Assembly: GCA_030761205.1 (NCBI GenBank)
Contig: JAULJL010000048.1
Location: 7,121,501 to 7,185,500 of the forward strand
Length of the DNA: 64,000 nt
Direction: 5' to 3'
Source of the DNA: Fremontodendron californicum
Taxonomy: Eukaryota > Streptophyta > Magnoliopsida > Malvales > Malvaceae
This document shows positions 22,791 through 33,239 of this stretch, piece by piece. Positions within the stretch are counted from its first letter, which is position 1. Every line of letters starts with the position of its first letter. The notes under the pieces are model-generated. The model searched no databases. It saw only the letters and a program-made list of their open reading frames with translations, and was not told where the DNA came from. Both the position numbers and the translations under genes were made by a program.

Positions 22791-22851
22791 AACTAAAAAA
22801 GATCTTTGTTCGTGTTCATTATTTAATTTGATAGTATTTGTTTACCAAAAA

Positions 22852-24625
22852 GAAAGCTGAAGAACGTGACATCTATAAATGAAAGGATAGTAGATCCCAC
22901 CAAATTGGGCTTCTAATTAATGATTAAGTTGAAATTCAACGAGACATTATTTTCAAACTTCAGATAACAAATTCACTTTAACGGCCATCCTTTGGTCGCT
23001 TGCTATTAGAGGTGGCAATTGGGCGGGTTCGGGCGGGTTCGGGTCGGGTTCATTCGGGTTCGGGTTCATTCGGGTTCGGGCTCATTCGGGTTCGGGTCCA
23101 TCCGGGTTCGGGCTCATTCGGGTTCGGGTCCATTCGGGTTCGGGCTCATTCGGGTTCGGGCTCATTCGGGTTCGGGCCCATTCGGGTTCGGGTTCGGGTT
23201 CGGTTTGGGTTCGGGTTCGGGTATGTTTTACATCATTTTATTTTATATTAGATGTAATCATTTTTACGTAATTTAAATATTTATATCTAAAAAAAAATTA
23301 TTAATTTATTATTATTTTTATACTTTTGCTATTATATGATATTTTTAATTATATTTATTTTTTAAAATTAATATTTGTTAGCACCAAAAGAATAAGAAAG
23401 TAATTTGTTATATAAAATCAAATTTTGAAATAATTTATTATAAAAAATATGATATATTATAAATTAATTATATTGATATTTAAAATAATTGATTTGATGA
23501 ACTCGAATTTCAAAATATAAATACATTATAATTTATATTCACTATAAAATAAAAAACTTTTAAAAATAAATTATGGCCTTCATCTATTCGTTTATATACT
23601 TATAAAATGCAAAAAATTTATGCTTATAGTCAAGATATATATATATATATATCTATCGAGTACTTATATTTTTTTCATCAGTATAAAGTATAAATTATAA
23701 AGTAGTACTAAAAAAATATAATTTATATTTAAATTATACGTAATAAATATATAATTAATATGATTATTTATTAATATATAATAAATATACCCAAAACCAA
23801 AAGGCCATAAAATCCAAAACCCCATTAAACCCACCCGCTAAAATAAAATCTCATGAAAGCCATAATCCAATTAAACCCACCCTAACCTAACCGTATAAGT
23901 ATAACCCAAAAGGCCAAAATAATTGAATTATTGTCAAATTTTTTTACCCTTAAAGAATAATTGAATTATTGTCAATTTTTTTTTTCACATCTCTAAAATT
24001 TTCAAGAATTTAAAATATTTAGATTGTAAATTCATCATGATATGAGACGTTAAAGTTATAACTTATAAGTACAAAATATAATTTACTTTTTGATAAAATT
24101 ATTATTTCATCATCATATATATATAATATATATTAAATTTTAAATTTTAATTAAATTATTAAAAAAAATTAGAATAAAATTAATAATTAAAGTTATTGCT
24201 TTGTAAAAAAAAAAAATTAATTGCAATTTGATTATTTTTATTTTTAGTATTAAATTCGGGTTCGGGTTCGGGCCGGTCTCGGGTTCGGGTCCATTCGGGT
24301 TCGGGCCCATTCGGGTTCGGGCCCATTCGGGTTCAGGTTTTTGACTTTTTGGTCAAATCGAGTTTGGGCGGGTTCGGGTTCGGGTTTTCCTGGGCGGGTT
24401 TTCGGGTTCGGGTCCATTTTGCCACCTCTACTTGCTATCTCATAGAGATGGTAAAATAAGACACAACTTGAAAAGCCATCTAGATTGATCCGATATTGAA
24501 TCCAATCTTATCCAAATTTATCATAAAAAAAGGTAAAAGATCCGAATTGAAAGACTCAAATCCGGAAAAAAAAAATGCAAAATTGAAACTATCCGAGGTG
24601 AAAGCAATCCAAACTTGAAACAGGA
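22852..24625. repeat. Inverted-duplication partner of 8,590-8,945, carrying a hAT element
   Basis: The flanks 22,852-22,998 and 24,431-24,625 together equal the reverse complement of the contiguous 8,590-8,945 segment (agaacgtgacatctataaat, ccaccaaattgggcttctaa, acttgaaaagccatctagat). This gives the pre-insertion sequence of the 23,007-24,430 element. The segment lies in opposite orientation about 14 kb from its partner. Confidence 0.75.
23007..24430. mobile_element. hAT element with TTCGGG arrays, TSD cttgctat
   Basis: The ends are TAGAGGTGGCAATTGGG and, reverse complemented, TAGAGGTGGCAAAATGG. The 8-mer cttgctat is present on both sides (22,999-23,006; 24,431-24,438). Each end carries a long array of ttcgggttcggg interspersed with cattcgggttcggg units (about 210 bp on the left, 170 bp on the right, inverted by position). 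The 1-kb centre is AT-rich. Gly/Arg/Ser/Phe frames on the left arm are translations of the repeat. No transposase is present. Confidence 0.9.
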
Positions 24626-24659
24626 AGTTAAAACGATATATTCGAAGTAAAAATTTCTT

Positions 24660-25148
24660 GCCCAAGGCCTAGTCTGGTCCAATCTGTAGGGCCTAAACAA
24701 AAAGAAAATTTAAAAATAAATAAATATTTTAATATATTTTAAAATTAAAATTAAAATTAAATAAAAATACTTTTATTAATTAAATAATACTCTGGTCAGG
24801 TTGGAACTTTAAAATCTTTGTCCACTCAGATTAGGGCAATCCAACCGAGCGGGTTGTCCGACTTTGAGACACGTCTAGTTTGTAAGATATTACATATTAT
24901 CTTACGTTAGAGTGAAACGTAATAAAAATAGTTGTGAAAGATAACACATAATTATAAAATATAATATTGATAATAAAATTGTAATTTTATTATACTATTT
25001 GTTAATAAAATAACAACTATTTTTATAAACTTAGAATTTTTATTATCAAATTTATCGTTTACTATAACATAACATAATATGTAATTTCATAACAAATAAT
25101 TTTAAAAGATAACAAAAAGTAGTATTATCATTTTGTGTTAGGTGAAAT
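24660..25148. other. AT-rich DNA with weak GGCCTA-type arms
   Basis: At 24,655-24,890, phrases such as ttgcccaaggcctagtctgg and gggcaatccaaccgagcgggttgtccg suggest a degenerate TAGACCTGCTCA-type element, ending gacacgtcta. From there to the minisatellite the DNA is plain AT-rich. Confidence 0.35.
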
Positions 25149-25575
25149 AAGAAATTAAGTAATTTGATAACTAATAAATATAAAGATAATAAAATATTAT
25201 AATATTATTTTTTATTAAAAATAGTAAGAAATTAAATAATTGAAACTAACAGATGTAAAGATAATAAAATACTGTAATATTATATTTATTAAAAAAAAAA
25301 AGAAATTAAGTAATTTGATAATTAATGGATGTAAAGATAATAAAATGCAGTAATATAACTTTTTCTTAGAAAGAAAAAAATAAAGTAATTTGATAATTAA
25401 AAAATGTAAAGATAATAAAATGCAGTAATATCATTTTTTTTAATTAAAAATAATAAGAAATTAAGTAATTTGATAACTAATAGATGCAAAAATAATAAAA
25501 TACAATACTATCAATTTTTAATAAAAAGAATAAATAATTAAATAATTTGATAATATATTATTGTAAATATAAAAA
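25149..25575. repeat. Minisatellite, about six 76-bp units
   Basis: Units begin near 25,149, 25,226, 25,300, 25,377, 25,454 and 25,530 (spacing 74-77 bp). Each contains gaaattaagtaatttgataa, then gatgtaaagataataaaat and a t-rich end. The last unit is the most degraded. No coding function is implied. Confidence 0.75.
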
Positions 25576-26548
25576 AAATAACAAAACTTTTAATTCTTTA
25601 ACAAATTGAGTAAGTGGACTATAAAATTTTCCTAAAACATATTTTGTTACTTTTATAACTGACTCATCCAATTTGTAACCGGTAAAAAATAATGACATGG
25701 CATGCTAAAAATCATGCCACGTTAGGAACTTTTGGGGAGCGCATCCAAGCTTACTGTAGAAGCCCCTTCTGTAGTCAACGCTAAATTGTGCGCTTCCCAT
25801 AAGGTATTGACATGGTTCAATAAGAAATTTTTTATTATTATTATTATTATTATTGAATAAAAGGAAATGGTTGTTTGGATTTGAATCTAAAATTTCATGC
25901 CTCCAAACTTTTTGATCACTCGATCAAGAACAGGTCGGCAAGAAAATGTCATGTTAGTAAGGTAGGTTTTGGCCCTAAAACCGATTATCCCGGTTAGCAA
26001 GTTTTAGATCCCGAAATGATTTTACAACTTTTATTATTAGTAAAATATCAAACATTTTATATGATTTTATTATCAGTGAGATAATTTTATAGAGTAAAAT
26101 ATTATCATTACACTTTTTTCTTAAAAAAGTACTTTTTTACAACTTTATTTATAGAGTAAAATACTAAATCTTGTTATAATTATTTGTTTTTATTATCAGT
26201 AACATATATTTTTTTTAATGAAAGATCAAAAAAGTTATTATATTAATTTTATTATGTTAATATAATTTATTTACTAAGTTACATAACTTGTTAAGATATG
26301 GTAATACAATATAGTATTACAAGTTTTATTATCTTTACAATTTTTTTCTTAACAAATTATGTATTTTGAAACTTTTATTATAGAGAGTAAAATATTAAAT
26401 GTTGTTATAATTACCTATTTTTATTATGAATTACATAATTTTTTTACAAAATATAAAAAATGATAATAATAATAGTTTTTATTATATTTACATAATTTAT
26501 TTGCTAAGTTACAAAATTTTTTACAACTTTTTTGCAGTAGCTAGAGAT
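25576..26548. other. AT-rich spacer, no gene
   Basis: It contains a moderately balanced patch at about 25,680-25,800 (gcgcatccaagcttactgta), an (ATT)n run at about 25,830 and repeated words such as agagtaaaatattaaatgttgttataatta (about 26,145 and 26,385). No open frame with recognisable content was seen. Confidence 0.4.
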
Positions 26549-26675
26549 AAGGGAGACGAGACAGTTCATAAAGAGGTAGCTAGAGATAATGCAACATTTA
26601 TCTGGTCATCCTGGGGTTGTGATTTTGCAGGCAGTGTATGAGGAGCTGGACTGCTTTCATCTTGTAATGGAGTTT
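26549..26675 (+). pseudogene. Fragment of a PEPKR2-like (CDPK-related) Ser/Thr protein kinase, frameshifted
   Basis: The fragment encodes KGDETVHKEV, then after four extra bases (gcta, 26,579-26,582) EIMQHLSGHPGVVILQAVYE and ELDCFHLVMEF. This is the N-lobe of a plant protein kinase domain: the alpha-C helix with its conserved Glu (HKEVEIMQ), the HPGVV strand and the hinge-side LVME. The spelling is closest to PEPKR2 and CDPK-related kinases as I remember the family. It lacks the Gly-loop, catalytic loop and DFG, so it is a dead fragment of about 42 codons. A 14-bp direct repeat (gtagctagagataa at 26,537 and 26,576) surrounds the first half and creates the frameshift. Composition is clearly richer in GC than the flanks, suggesting a recently transposed or captured piece. 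Confidence 0.75.
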
Positions 26676-27049
26676 AAGATTATAACGTATATAATTTATA
26701 AAATAAATGTGAAATTACATAATTTACAAGATCATTTGATAATAAATCCGGTTTTGATTCATTAGTTGAAGGCAAAATCATAAACGAAAATTGTCTATTT
26801 TTCACGGTCTAAATTCTTCGATAATTGCTGAAATAATTTTTGAGTATTGCTTTTTAAATTTTCGGAGAAAACATATTTTTCTTTTTAAATTTTTGTCTGG
26901 CCGAATGAATCCTTAGGCAGTTAATTAGATGCTTTGGTTCGGGTTCCATATATACATAATATTAAAATTATATGTACATTTGTTAAATCGAAAACATAAG
27001 TACGTGGATATATATTAAAAATTCAACTTGATTTTAATTTGGGTTCAAA
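26676..27049. other. Spacer, nothing identified
   Basis: AT-rich sequence follows the kinase fragment. A ttcgggttcc-containing stretch near 26,935 may be debris of a TTCGGG-type element. Confidence 0.35.
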
Positions 27050-28300
27050 ATAGGATATTCATTATAATGTATAAAAATAAAATAATTGATAATTCTATGA
27101 AATAAAGTTATTTTATCATATTTTGTACATTCAAATTAGCTAAGTCTTTGTAGTTTAAACTCTTAATTTATTATTTCTAGTTGATTTTAGATTATTTTAT
27201 TTATTTTATGTTTAAATTAGTTATTAATTTAATATATTTTGTATTTTTTAGAGTCCAAAAGCAAAAAAGAAAAAATCAACTCATTTATGAAAAGTCCAAA
27301 CTGTAAGTTGTTATTTGCCTAAAAAATTTTCCTTCTTTAGACCTTTAGAGTTTTATAAATAGAAACCATTTAGGACTTTATTATATATTTCTTCTTAGCT
27401 TTCTTAAACTTAGTTTTCTTAAGAAGAGAGCAACCACCACAAGTTTGCAAGAAGCTAATAGAGATTTTGGAGACTTGAAGACTGAAGTCTTGCAAACCTT
27501 AGTTTTCTCTTTTCTCTTAATCTTCTTTTATTTTCTTGTAATATTTATGATGATAAAACTCCTTTATTTTATGTTTTCATTAATTAACAAACTAATTTAC
27601 TTTTTTCTAAGATTGCAATGGAACTCAACATGTAGTTTGGATTATTTTACTCTCTTTCTTGATTTTAATGATATTTGAGTTGTTTATTCAATCTTGTGCT
27701 TGATGCTTCTAATTGCTTGATCACCAATTAGATTGAATAGGTAACCTAAATACAACTTGACAAATGGAGTTTAGTGTTATACATAAATTGAATAACATAT
27801 GTTTCATATTCATTTATTATGATGAATTGAGTTGCATGCAGGGTAAAAATATACTTACATGTCATGTGTAACCAATTATAGAGTCTAAACTTAATGAGTT
27901 CCTCTTTAATTCAATTTTAATAGAAATATAGTTAATTGGTTAAGAGGGATATTTTTATAAAACCATCGACAGATACTTATAAATAAATTAGAACTCTAGG
28001 TTAACAACTCATTATCATTAGTCAAGTTAAGAGAGTAGGAGAAGTTCATACGAAGTGTTGAAAAAAATTGTAATCCTAGGCTTTTCTCAATTAATTTAAT
28101 CCAAATTTTAATTTGCTTTCTTTTATTATTAGTTTCTTATATTAGTTTTTAATTAACAATCTTTAATTAATTGTTGTTTTAATTTTAGTAATAACGAATA
28201 GGAGTAATGATTTCTCGTGTGATCGACATTCTATTTTTCACTTTATTATTTATTACGATACGTACACTTACATGATTCAATCCAACAATAATAAATATAA
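27050..28300 (+). mobile_element. Possible degraded LTR of a gypsy-type retrotransposon
   Basis: The region has the look of a plant LTR and leader: a TATA-like gttttataaatagaaacc near 27,350, a purine-rich aagaagagagcaaccaccac, a long T-rich untranslated stretch, and near its end a ctcgtgtgatcgacattcta phrase. That phrase resembles the cgtgggatcgac signature common near the 3' end of Athila/Tat-type LTRs. I could not find a TG...CA pair, a target duplication, or adjacent gag/pol. A decayed solo LTR is the best reading. The 77-codon frame at 27,445 is not convincing. Confidence 0.3.
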
Positions 28301-28576
28301 CATTTTTCCTCACCAAAATACCTCATGTTATTAATGTAGAAAACAACTATGTACATCTATTAAAACCTTATATCTTATACTCCTCGAATAAAATTATTTA
28401 ATCAAATTTTTAACATCTTTATTTTGAAAGTTAAAATTTTTTTTTTACCAAATTATATAATACCATTATAGTTTACTAAAAATCATTACACTATATGATA
28501 ACAAAATTATATAATAATAATTTACAATCATGTCATTTTAAATTAATTCTTTCTTAAGAAATTACATTATATATTA
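28301..28576. other. AT-rich spacer before the mini-Helitron
   Basis: No gene or repeat signature was seen apart from simple A/T runs. Confidence 0.4.
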
Positions 28577-29118
28577 CTAGAATTTGCACACCCACTAGAC
28601 CTGCTCATGGGCCGGGTAGCCCGCCCAGCCCGGCCCGTATTAGGCCGAGCCTGGGCAGGATTTTTTTTGTTCCGGGCCGGCCCGGAACAGTATTTTTTTA
28701 TTATAATAATATTATTTTATTTAATTTTAATTATAAAAATAAAAAATAAAAATATATATTTTTAATCCGATGAACAATAAATTCGAGTCGACCGGGCAGG
28801 GCCTGGGCAAAGAAATTGAAAAAAATGGGGCCGCGGTCCAGCCCGGCCCATGAGCAGGTCTAACACCCACTATGTGGGTGAGATTTTTTTTTAGCTAATT
28901 AGTTTTTTTTTTTAAAAAGGAAAACAGTTTTTTAGGTAGCTTTTTTAATATAAAAATGAATAACTTTTGTAAATTTTTTGAATAAAAAAATCTGTTTTTA
29001 AAAAATATTAAAAAGATATTAACATCTTTTATTCTATAATTATTATAATTTTTTGGTAATTTTTCAACTGAATTGGTGTTATTTGACTCTTGAGTCACTT
29101 ATTTTATAACAATATAGA
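28577..29118 (-). mobile_element. Mini-Helitron (about 267 bp plus a nested MITE)
   Basis: On the minus strand the 5' end is TCTATATTGTTATAAAAT, preceded by A. The 3' end, once the nested MITE and one target copy are removed, is CACCCACATAGTGGGTG, TGCAAATT, CTAG, followed by T. This is a perfect 7-bp hairpin with a 3-base loop, eight bases and a CTAG terminus, inserted between A and T, exactly the Helitron 3' architecture. It has no coding capacity. Related truncated copies lie at 43,560-43,727 and 59,102-59,408. Confidence 0.75.
28596..28862. mobile_element. hAT MITE, TAGACCTGCTCATGGG family, inserted in a Helitron hairpin
   Basis: A 267-bp element with matching ends TAGACCTGCTCATGGGCC on both sides. 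Flanks are acacccac (28,588-28,595 and 28,863-28,870), a perfect 8-bp duplication of one arm of the mini-Helitron 3' hairpin. Inside are gggccgggtagcccgcc and cgcggtccagcccggcc arms around an AT-rich core. Confidence 0.85.
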
Positions 29119-29531
29119 TATATAGATTACAAAATTACAAATTTTTAATCAAATTAAGTGATTTTATTATATATTACGTAAATTATTAGATTACATGATA
29201 ATATAATTATGTAATCAAAATTTAAATAACTTTTTAAAAAAAATAAAAATAATAGTAAATTTTTATCATTTCTTCCAATCTGATAGCCAATTGGCAGAAT
29301 TACCCTTGAATTAAGAGTATGGGTCCCAATTATATTAGCATTTAAATTGGAAGGTAACCGGTCAAATAAGATTAAGAGTGTGGGTCCAATTATCTTAGCA
29401 TTTAAATTGGCAGGTAACAGGTCAAATTATTAGCAGAATTACGTGTTTTTATTTCTTTGTCAATGAAATTTTCACATTAACGTTTGAAAATAGATAGAAT
29501 TTCCCTAAAAAGGCAGCTACAATATGGAACT
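29119..29531. repeat. AT-rich DNA with a two-copy tandem repeat
   Basis: At about 29,305-29,430 a unit of roughly 65-75 bp occurs twice: taagagtatgggtcccaatt ... attagcatttaaattggaag and taagagtgtgggtccaatta ... ttagcatttaaattggcagg, with agcagaattac on both outer sides. Confidence 0.6.
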
Positions 29532-29672
29532 AAAATGAAAAGAAAAGAACAGATTCTTTAATTTGGCATCTCACATTATTGATAGTTTGATAATTGTTCC
29601 ATAAAATGAAAAGAAAAGAACAGATTCTTTAATTCGGCATCTCACATTTTGATAGTTTGATAATTGTTCTGA
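29532..29672. repeat. 71-bp tandem duplication
   Basis: The unit beginning aaaatgaaaagaaaagaaca and ending gatagtttgataattgttc occurs at 29,532-29,602 and again from 29,603. The two copies differ by a base and a small deletion. Confidence 0.8.
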
Positions 29673-31800
29673 CCATTTTTCCTTCCTATCAAATCACATT
29701 ATTGATAGTTCAATAAATGTAAATGAGAATCTATATCTATCTAAAATAAATAAAAGTTATCCCTTCAATTGTTTTATGTGACGAGCAATTCTTTATTTTT
29801 TTTATATTTATAAAATTTAAGTATTTTTATCATGTTTATATTAATTTTTTTCATATTTTAATCATATGTCATGTATTACATATATATATATTGATATATT
29901 AATAATTCATATTATAAAAAATTTGATACATCCATGCATTCGTGCCATTTTAGTATTATTTTTCATGTTATATTGTGTTTTTTTTCGTGTCGTATTCGAA
30001 ATTGTCAGGTCTAATTGTTATTATTCAAATAACTCTCAATTTTGTGTCACATTCGTGTAGTCATGTCGTGGTCATGTTATTTTTTCGTGACGTATCGTAT
30101 TTTAGTTATTTTTTCATGTCATGTTCGTGTGTGACATTATTTAAATAACTCTTAATTTTGTGTCGCGTGACGTATAATGATTGGTTTTTTTTTTTTTGAA
30201 AAATAAGGTGATATTAATTTTTTTTGATTTTATCTTATTGAATTAAAAATTATTGTATTATCAAAATTATCGATAAAAATTAAAATATTGAATAATAATA
30301 TGAGATAGATTGATGTAAGTAATTTTTTTTTTTTTAAACTTTAGGTGTTGAAGCAAAAGTAAAAATATCATGATGATTAAATTGTAAATATATATATATA
30401 TTAAATGATGTTATAAGTTATTGTATGATAGTTGTTAGGTTTATGTTTTATTATTATTTTTATTTCTTAATATGAATATAAATGATGAATATCAATATAA
30501 TCTAAATGAATTAAATTTTGATATCTATCTTAAGTTTTTTTTACAGATAATGTACATATAATGAATTAGATTCATGTATTCGTGTTGTATTTATGTTATT
30601 TTATATCTATATTTTACTTTAAAAGTTATCTTCAAGTTGAGATATTTTGCATAGTTTGTCATAGTAATTCAATTTTAACTCTAAATTTGTGTTATTTTTT
30701 CTGTCATAATCGTATTTAATGTATTATTAACGACAATAAAATCAAAGCAACGCTAGTATTCAAACACTAGTACAATAAATTAAAACAACCCCTTCAATTA
30801 AAAGCAATTGAGTGTGGCAATTTTTTTTTTGTTGTGATAAAGAATGAAATAAAGAAAGGAAAGAGAAAGAAAGGAAAAAAATAGAAATAGAGGAAAAGAA
30901 AGAGAAAAAAAAAGAGAGAAAATTGTGTTTATATGTGTTATGTTCGTGTTATTTTTTGTGTTATAATCGTATTTAAAATATTATATATTTATATAAATTT
31001 TGACACGTTAATAATTTATTTGATATAAAATTTAACACATTCGTGTGTTCATGTCATGTTTGTGTAATTTTTCGTATTTTGTCTTTTTTAGTTATTTTTC
31101 TCGTGTCGTATAATTATGCTGCGTTTGAAATTGCCAGGCCTAATTGGCATTATTCAAATAATTCTCAATTTTGTGTCACGTGTCATATAATGATTGGTTC
31201 TTTAATTTTTTTTAAAAAAAATTGTTTATATTATTATTTTTTTGTTTTCATATTACTGAATTAAAAAATAATTATATTGATAAATGATCGGTAAAAATTA
31301 AAATATTGAATAATAATATAAAATGGTTGATGTAAGTTAATTTTTTTAAACTTTAGATATTGAATAAAAACAAAATATTATGATGGTTAAATAGTAAAAA
31401 AAAAAAAAGTATGTTAAATGATATTATAGTTATGAGTTATTGTATGATAGTTGTTGGTTTAGAAACTTATTATTATTATTTTTTTTTAACTCTTAATATG
31501 AACGATGAATATCAACATAATCTAAATGAATTAAATTTTTATATCCATCTTAATCTTTTTTACATATAAGGTACATATTAAAATACGTAGTGTATTCAAA
31601 TCTCAAATATCTATAATAATCACATATATTTAATTTGCAACAAAGTTTTTTTATTTTTATTTTCTTGTAGAAAAACACACACAAAAAAAAAAGAAGACAA
31701 AAGACAAAAGAAATATAAAAAAGAACATTTTGGCAACACTTTTATGAATGACATCAAATATGTCACTTTCACATTTAATATTCGATTTGCATCATAAATG
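29673..31800. repeat. CGTGTCGTATTCG-type repeats in two related blocks
   Basis: Blocks at about 29,780-30,180 and 30,900-31,190 share tttcgtgtcgtattc, aaattgtcaggtctaattg / aaattgccaggcctaattgg, ttattcaaataactctcaattttgtgtcac and cgtataatgattggtt. Each is followed by similar AT-rich DNA (aattaaaatattgaataataatat, gatgtaagtaatttttttt, aatatgaacgatgaatatcaacataatctaaatg). The roughly 1.1-kb spacing indicates an old tandem duplication of about 29.97-30.55 kb and 31.12-31.57 kb. The family is the reverse complement of the repeats at 9.4 and 33.4 kb. Confidence 0.6.
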
Positions 31801-31872
31801 ATTTTTTTTTTTTGAACAATCTACTTTCGTATTAAAATGTAATGTAATTTCCTTCTTAGCTTCAGTTTCAAC

Positions 31873-32170
31873 TAGACCTGTCAATTAGACGGATCGAGTT
31901 GGGTTTAGATCGGGTCGGGTCGGGTCAATTCGACTTGGGACAATTCAGGTCTTAAAAAATTTGAGTCATTTAGGGTTTAGGTAACTTCTGGCTTGGGTCA
32001 TTTCGGGTTCAGGTCATTTAGGATTCGGGTCATTCGAGTTTGACACTTGGGTTATTCGAGTTCAGGTCATTCTGGTTTGGGTCATTTCGGGTTTGACACT
32101 TGGGTTATTTGGATTTGGGTAATGTTGGATTCAATTTATTAATTTTTGAAATCGAATCAGATTAAATTTA
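31873..32170. mobile_element. Left end of an ACCTGTCAATT-family hAT-like element
   Basis: It begins TAGACCTGTCAATTAGACGG and continues as an array of cgggtcatttcgggttcaggtcatt units, including a recurring gtttgacacttgggttattcg. It corresponds to the arm of the element at 15,966-17,986. No matching right end was found downstream, so it is truncated. Confidence 0.6.
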
Positions 32171-33239
32171 AACAAATTATTTGATCGAATCAGATTTTAT
32201 TGAAAGATAAAAATAAAAAAATAAATTATATTTAAAAATAAATAAGATATTGTCGTGTATCTGAAATAGTTATATGAATCTATTTAGATATTTGAAAAAT
32301 ATATAATTTTATGTTTGTTGAAAGGTTCGAACCTTGATAAGTAACTCCTAATACTAAAAGTTTTAGCAAGTGAACCAATCTTAGAAGTTGAAATGATTTT
32401 CTACTAAAATTAAATTAGATTTAAGAATTTTACATAAAAATTTAATTATCATGTGTAATAAAATATAATAATAAATGTTTATTCAAAATAAAAATATAAT
32501 AATAAATGTTAGGCTAAATATTTTGAAATTTTAAATATAATGTATAAAATTAAATTAATAAAAATTTTATAATAAGTAAAGATACAATTCTTAACATATT
32601 TGAGTATTGACATATATAATATTTTTGTATAATGTACAATTTTTATTAGAGGAGAAATCCAGTTACACTAGTGTAAAACGAAAATTAATTTTACACATTT
32701 TTATAATTTTTTATACGATTAATATTTTAACAATTCAACTGTTATATTTCATATTCTATTTATGCCATTTTAACAAGCCCATCAAATTGGCACCATTTTT
32801 GTGCAATGTTCTTGTGTTTGAAGCTTCCATATACTAAGCTTTCTTTCTGTTTAATTTCACTTCTTTTTATCATTCTGTCAGATTTTTTGTTATTTAATTT
32901 TTAAGTTGTTTGTGCCATTTTCCATTACCACTTTTGATATTTTAAGCATCTATTTTCAGCTTCAAAAGAGCCCTTGGCTTGATATCCTTCAAAAGCAATA
33001 AATCACCTCATCGATCACACAAAGGTGGCATTCAATCAAGTTTTAGCCAACTCCATTGCTTCAAAAGGTGAAGGTCACAAAGATCGCACTTTGCTAAGTT
33101 AAGTTCAAAATTAACTAGCACATTTGATCAAAATTTTCTCGGCAAAAGATTATATCAATATTTTCTTCTCTATTTGAATTTTTCATTTTAGACTTACTAA
33201 GTAGTTATTTTATTTTAATAATAACTAAAATTCTTCTCC
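32171..33239. other. AT-rich DNA, possible SINE remnant near 32,330-32,395
   Basis: On the minus strand about 32,395-32,330 reads gattggttcacttgctaaaa ... aaggttcgaacctt. This is box A-like and box B-like spacing of a decayed tRNA-derived SINE. At 32,940-33,120 composition is more balanced (gcttgatatccttcaaaagc, caaaggtggcattcaatcaa), but no gene is recognised. Confidence 0.35.

Noticed and set aside
23020..23225. Possible interstitial telomere repeats
   Set aside because: The unit is ttcggg, not the plant telomere repeat tttaggg, and it sits inside a transposon end with an inverted partner.
23000..23276. Two overlapping Gly/Arg/Ser/Phe-rich open frames
   Set aside because: They are frame translations of the ttcggg array at the left arm of a hAT element.
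25149..25575. CRISPR-like array
   Set aside because: The units are tandem with no unique spacers and this is plant DNA. It is a minisatellite.
27445..27678. 77-codon hydrophobic frame
   Set aside because: It lies in a T-rich LTR-leader-like stretch with no recognisable domain.
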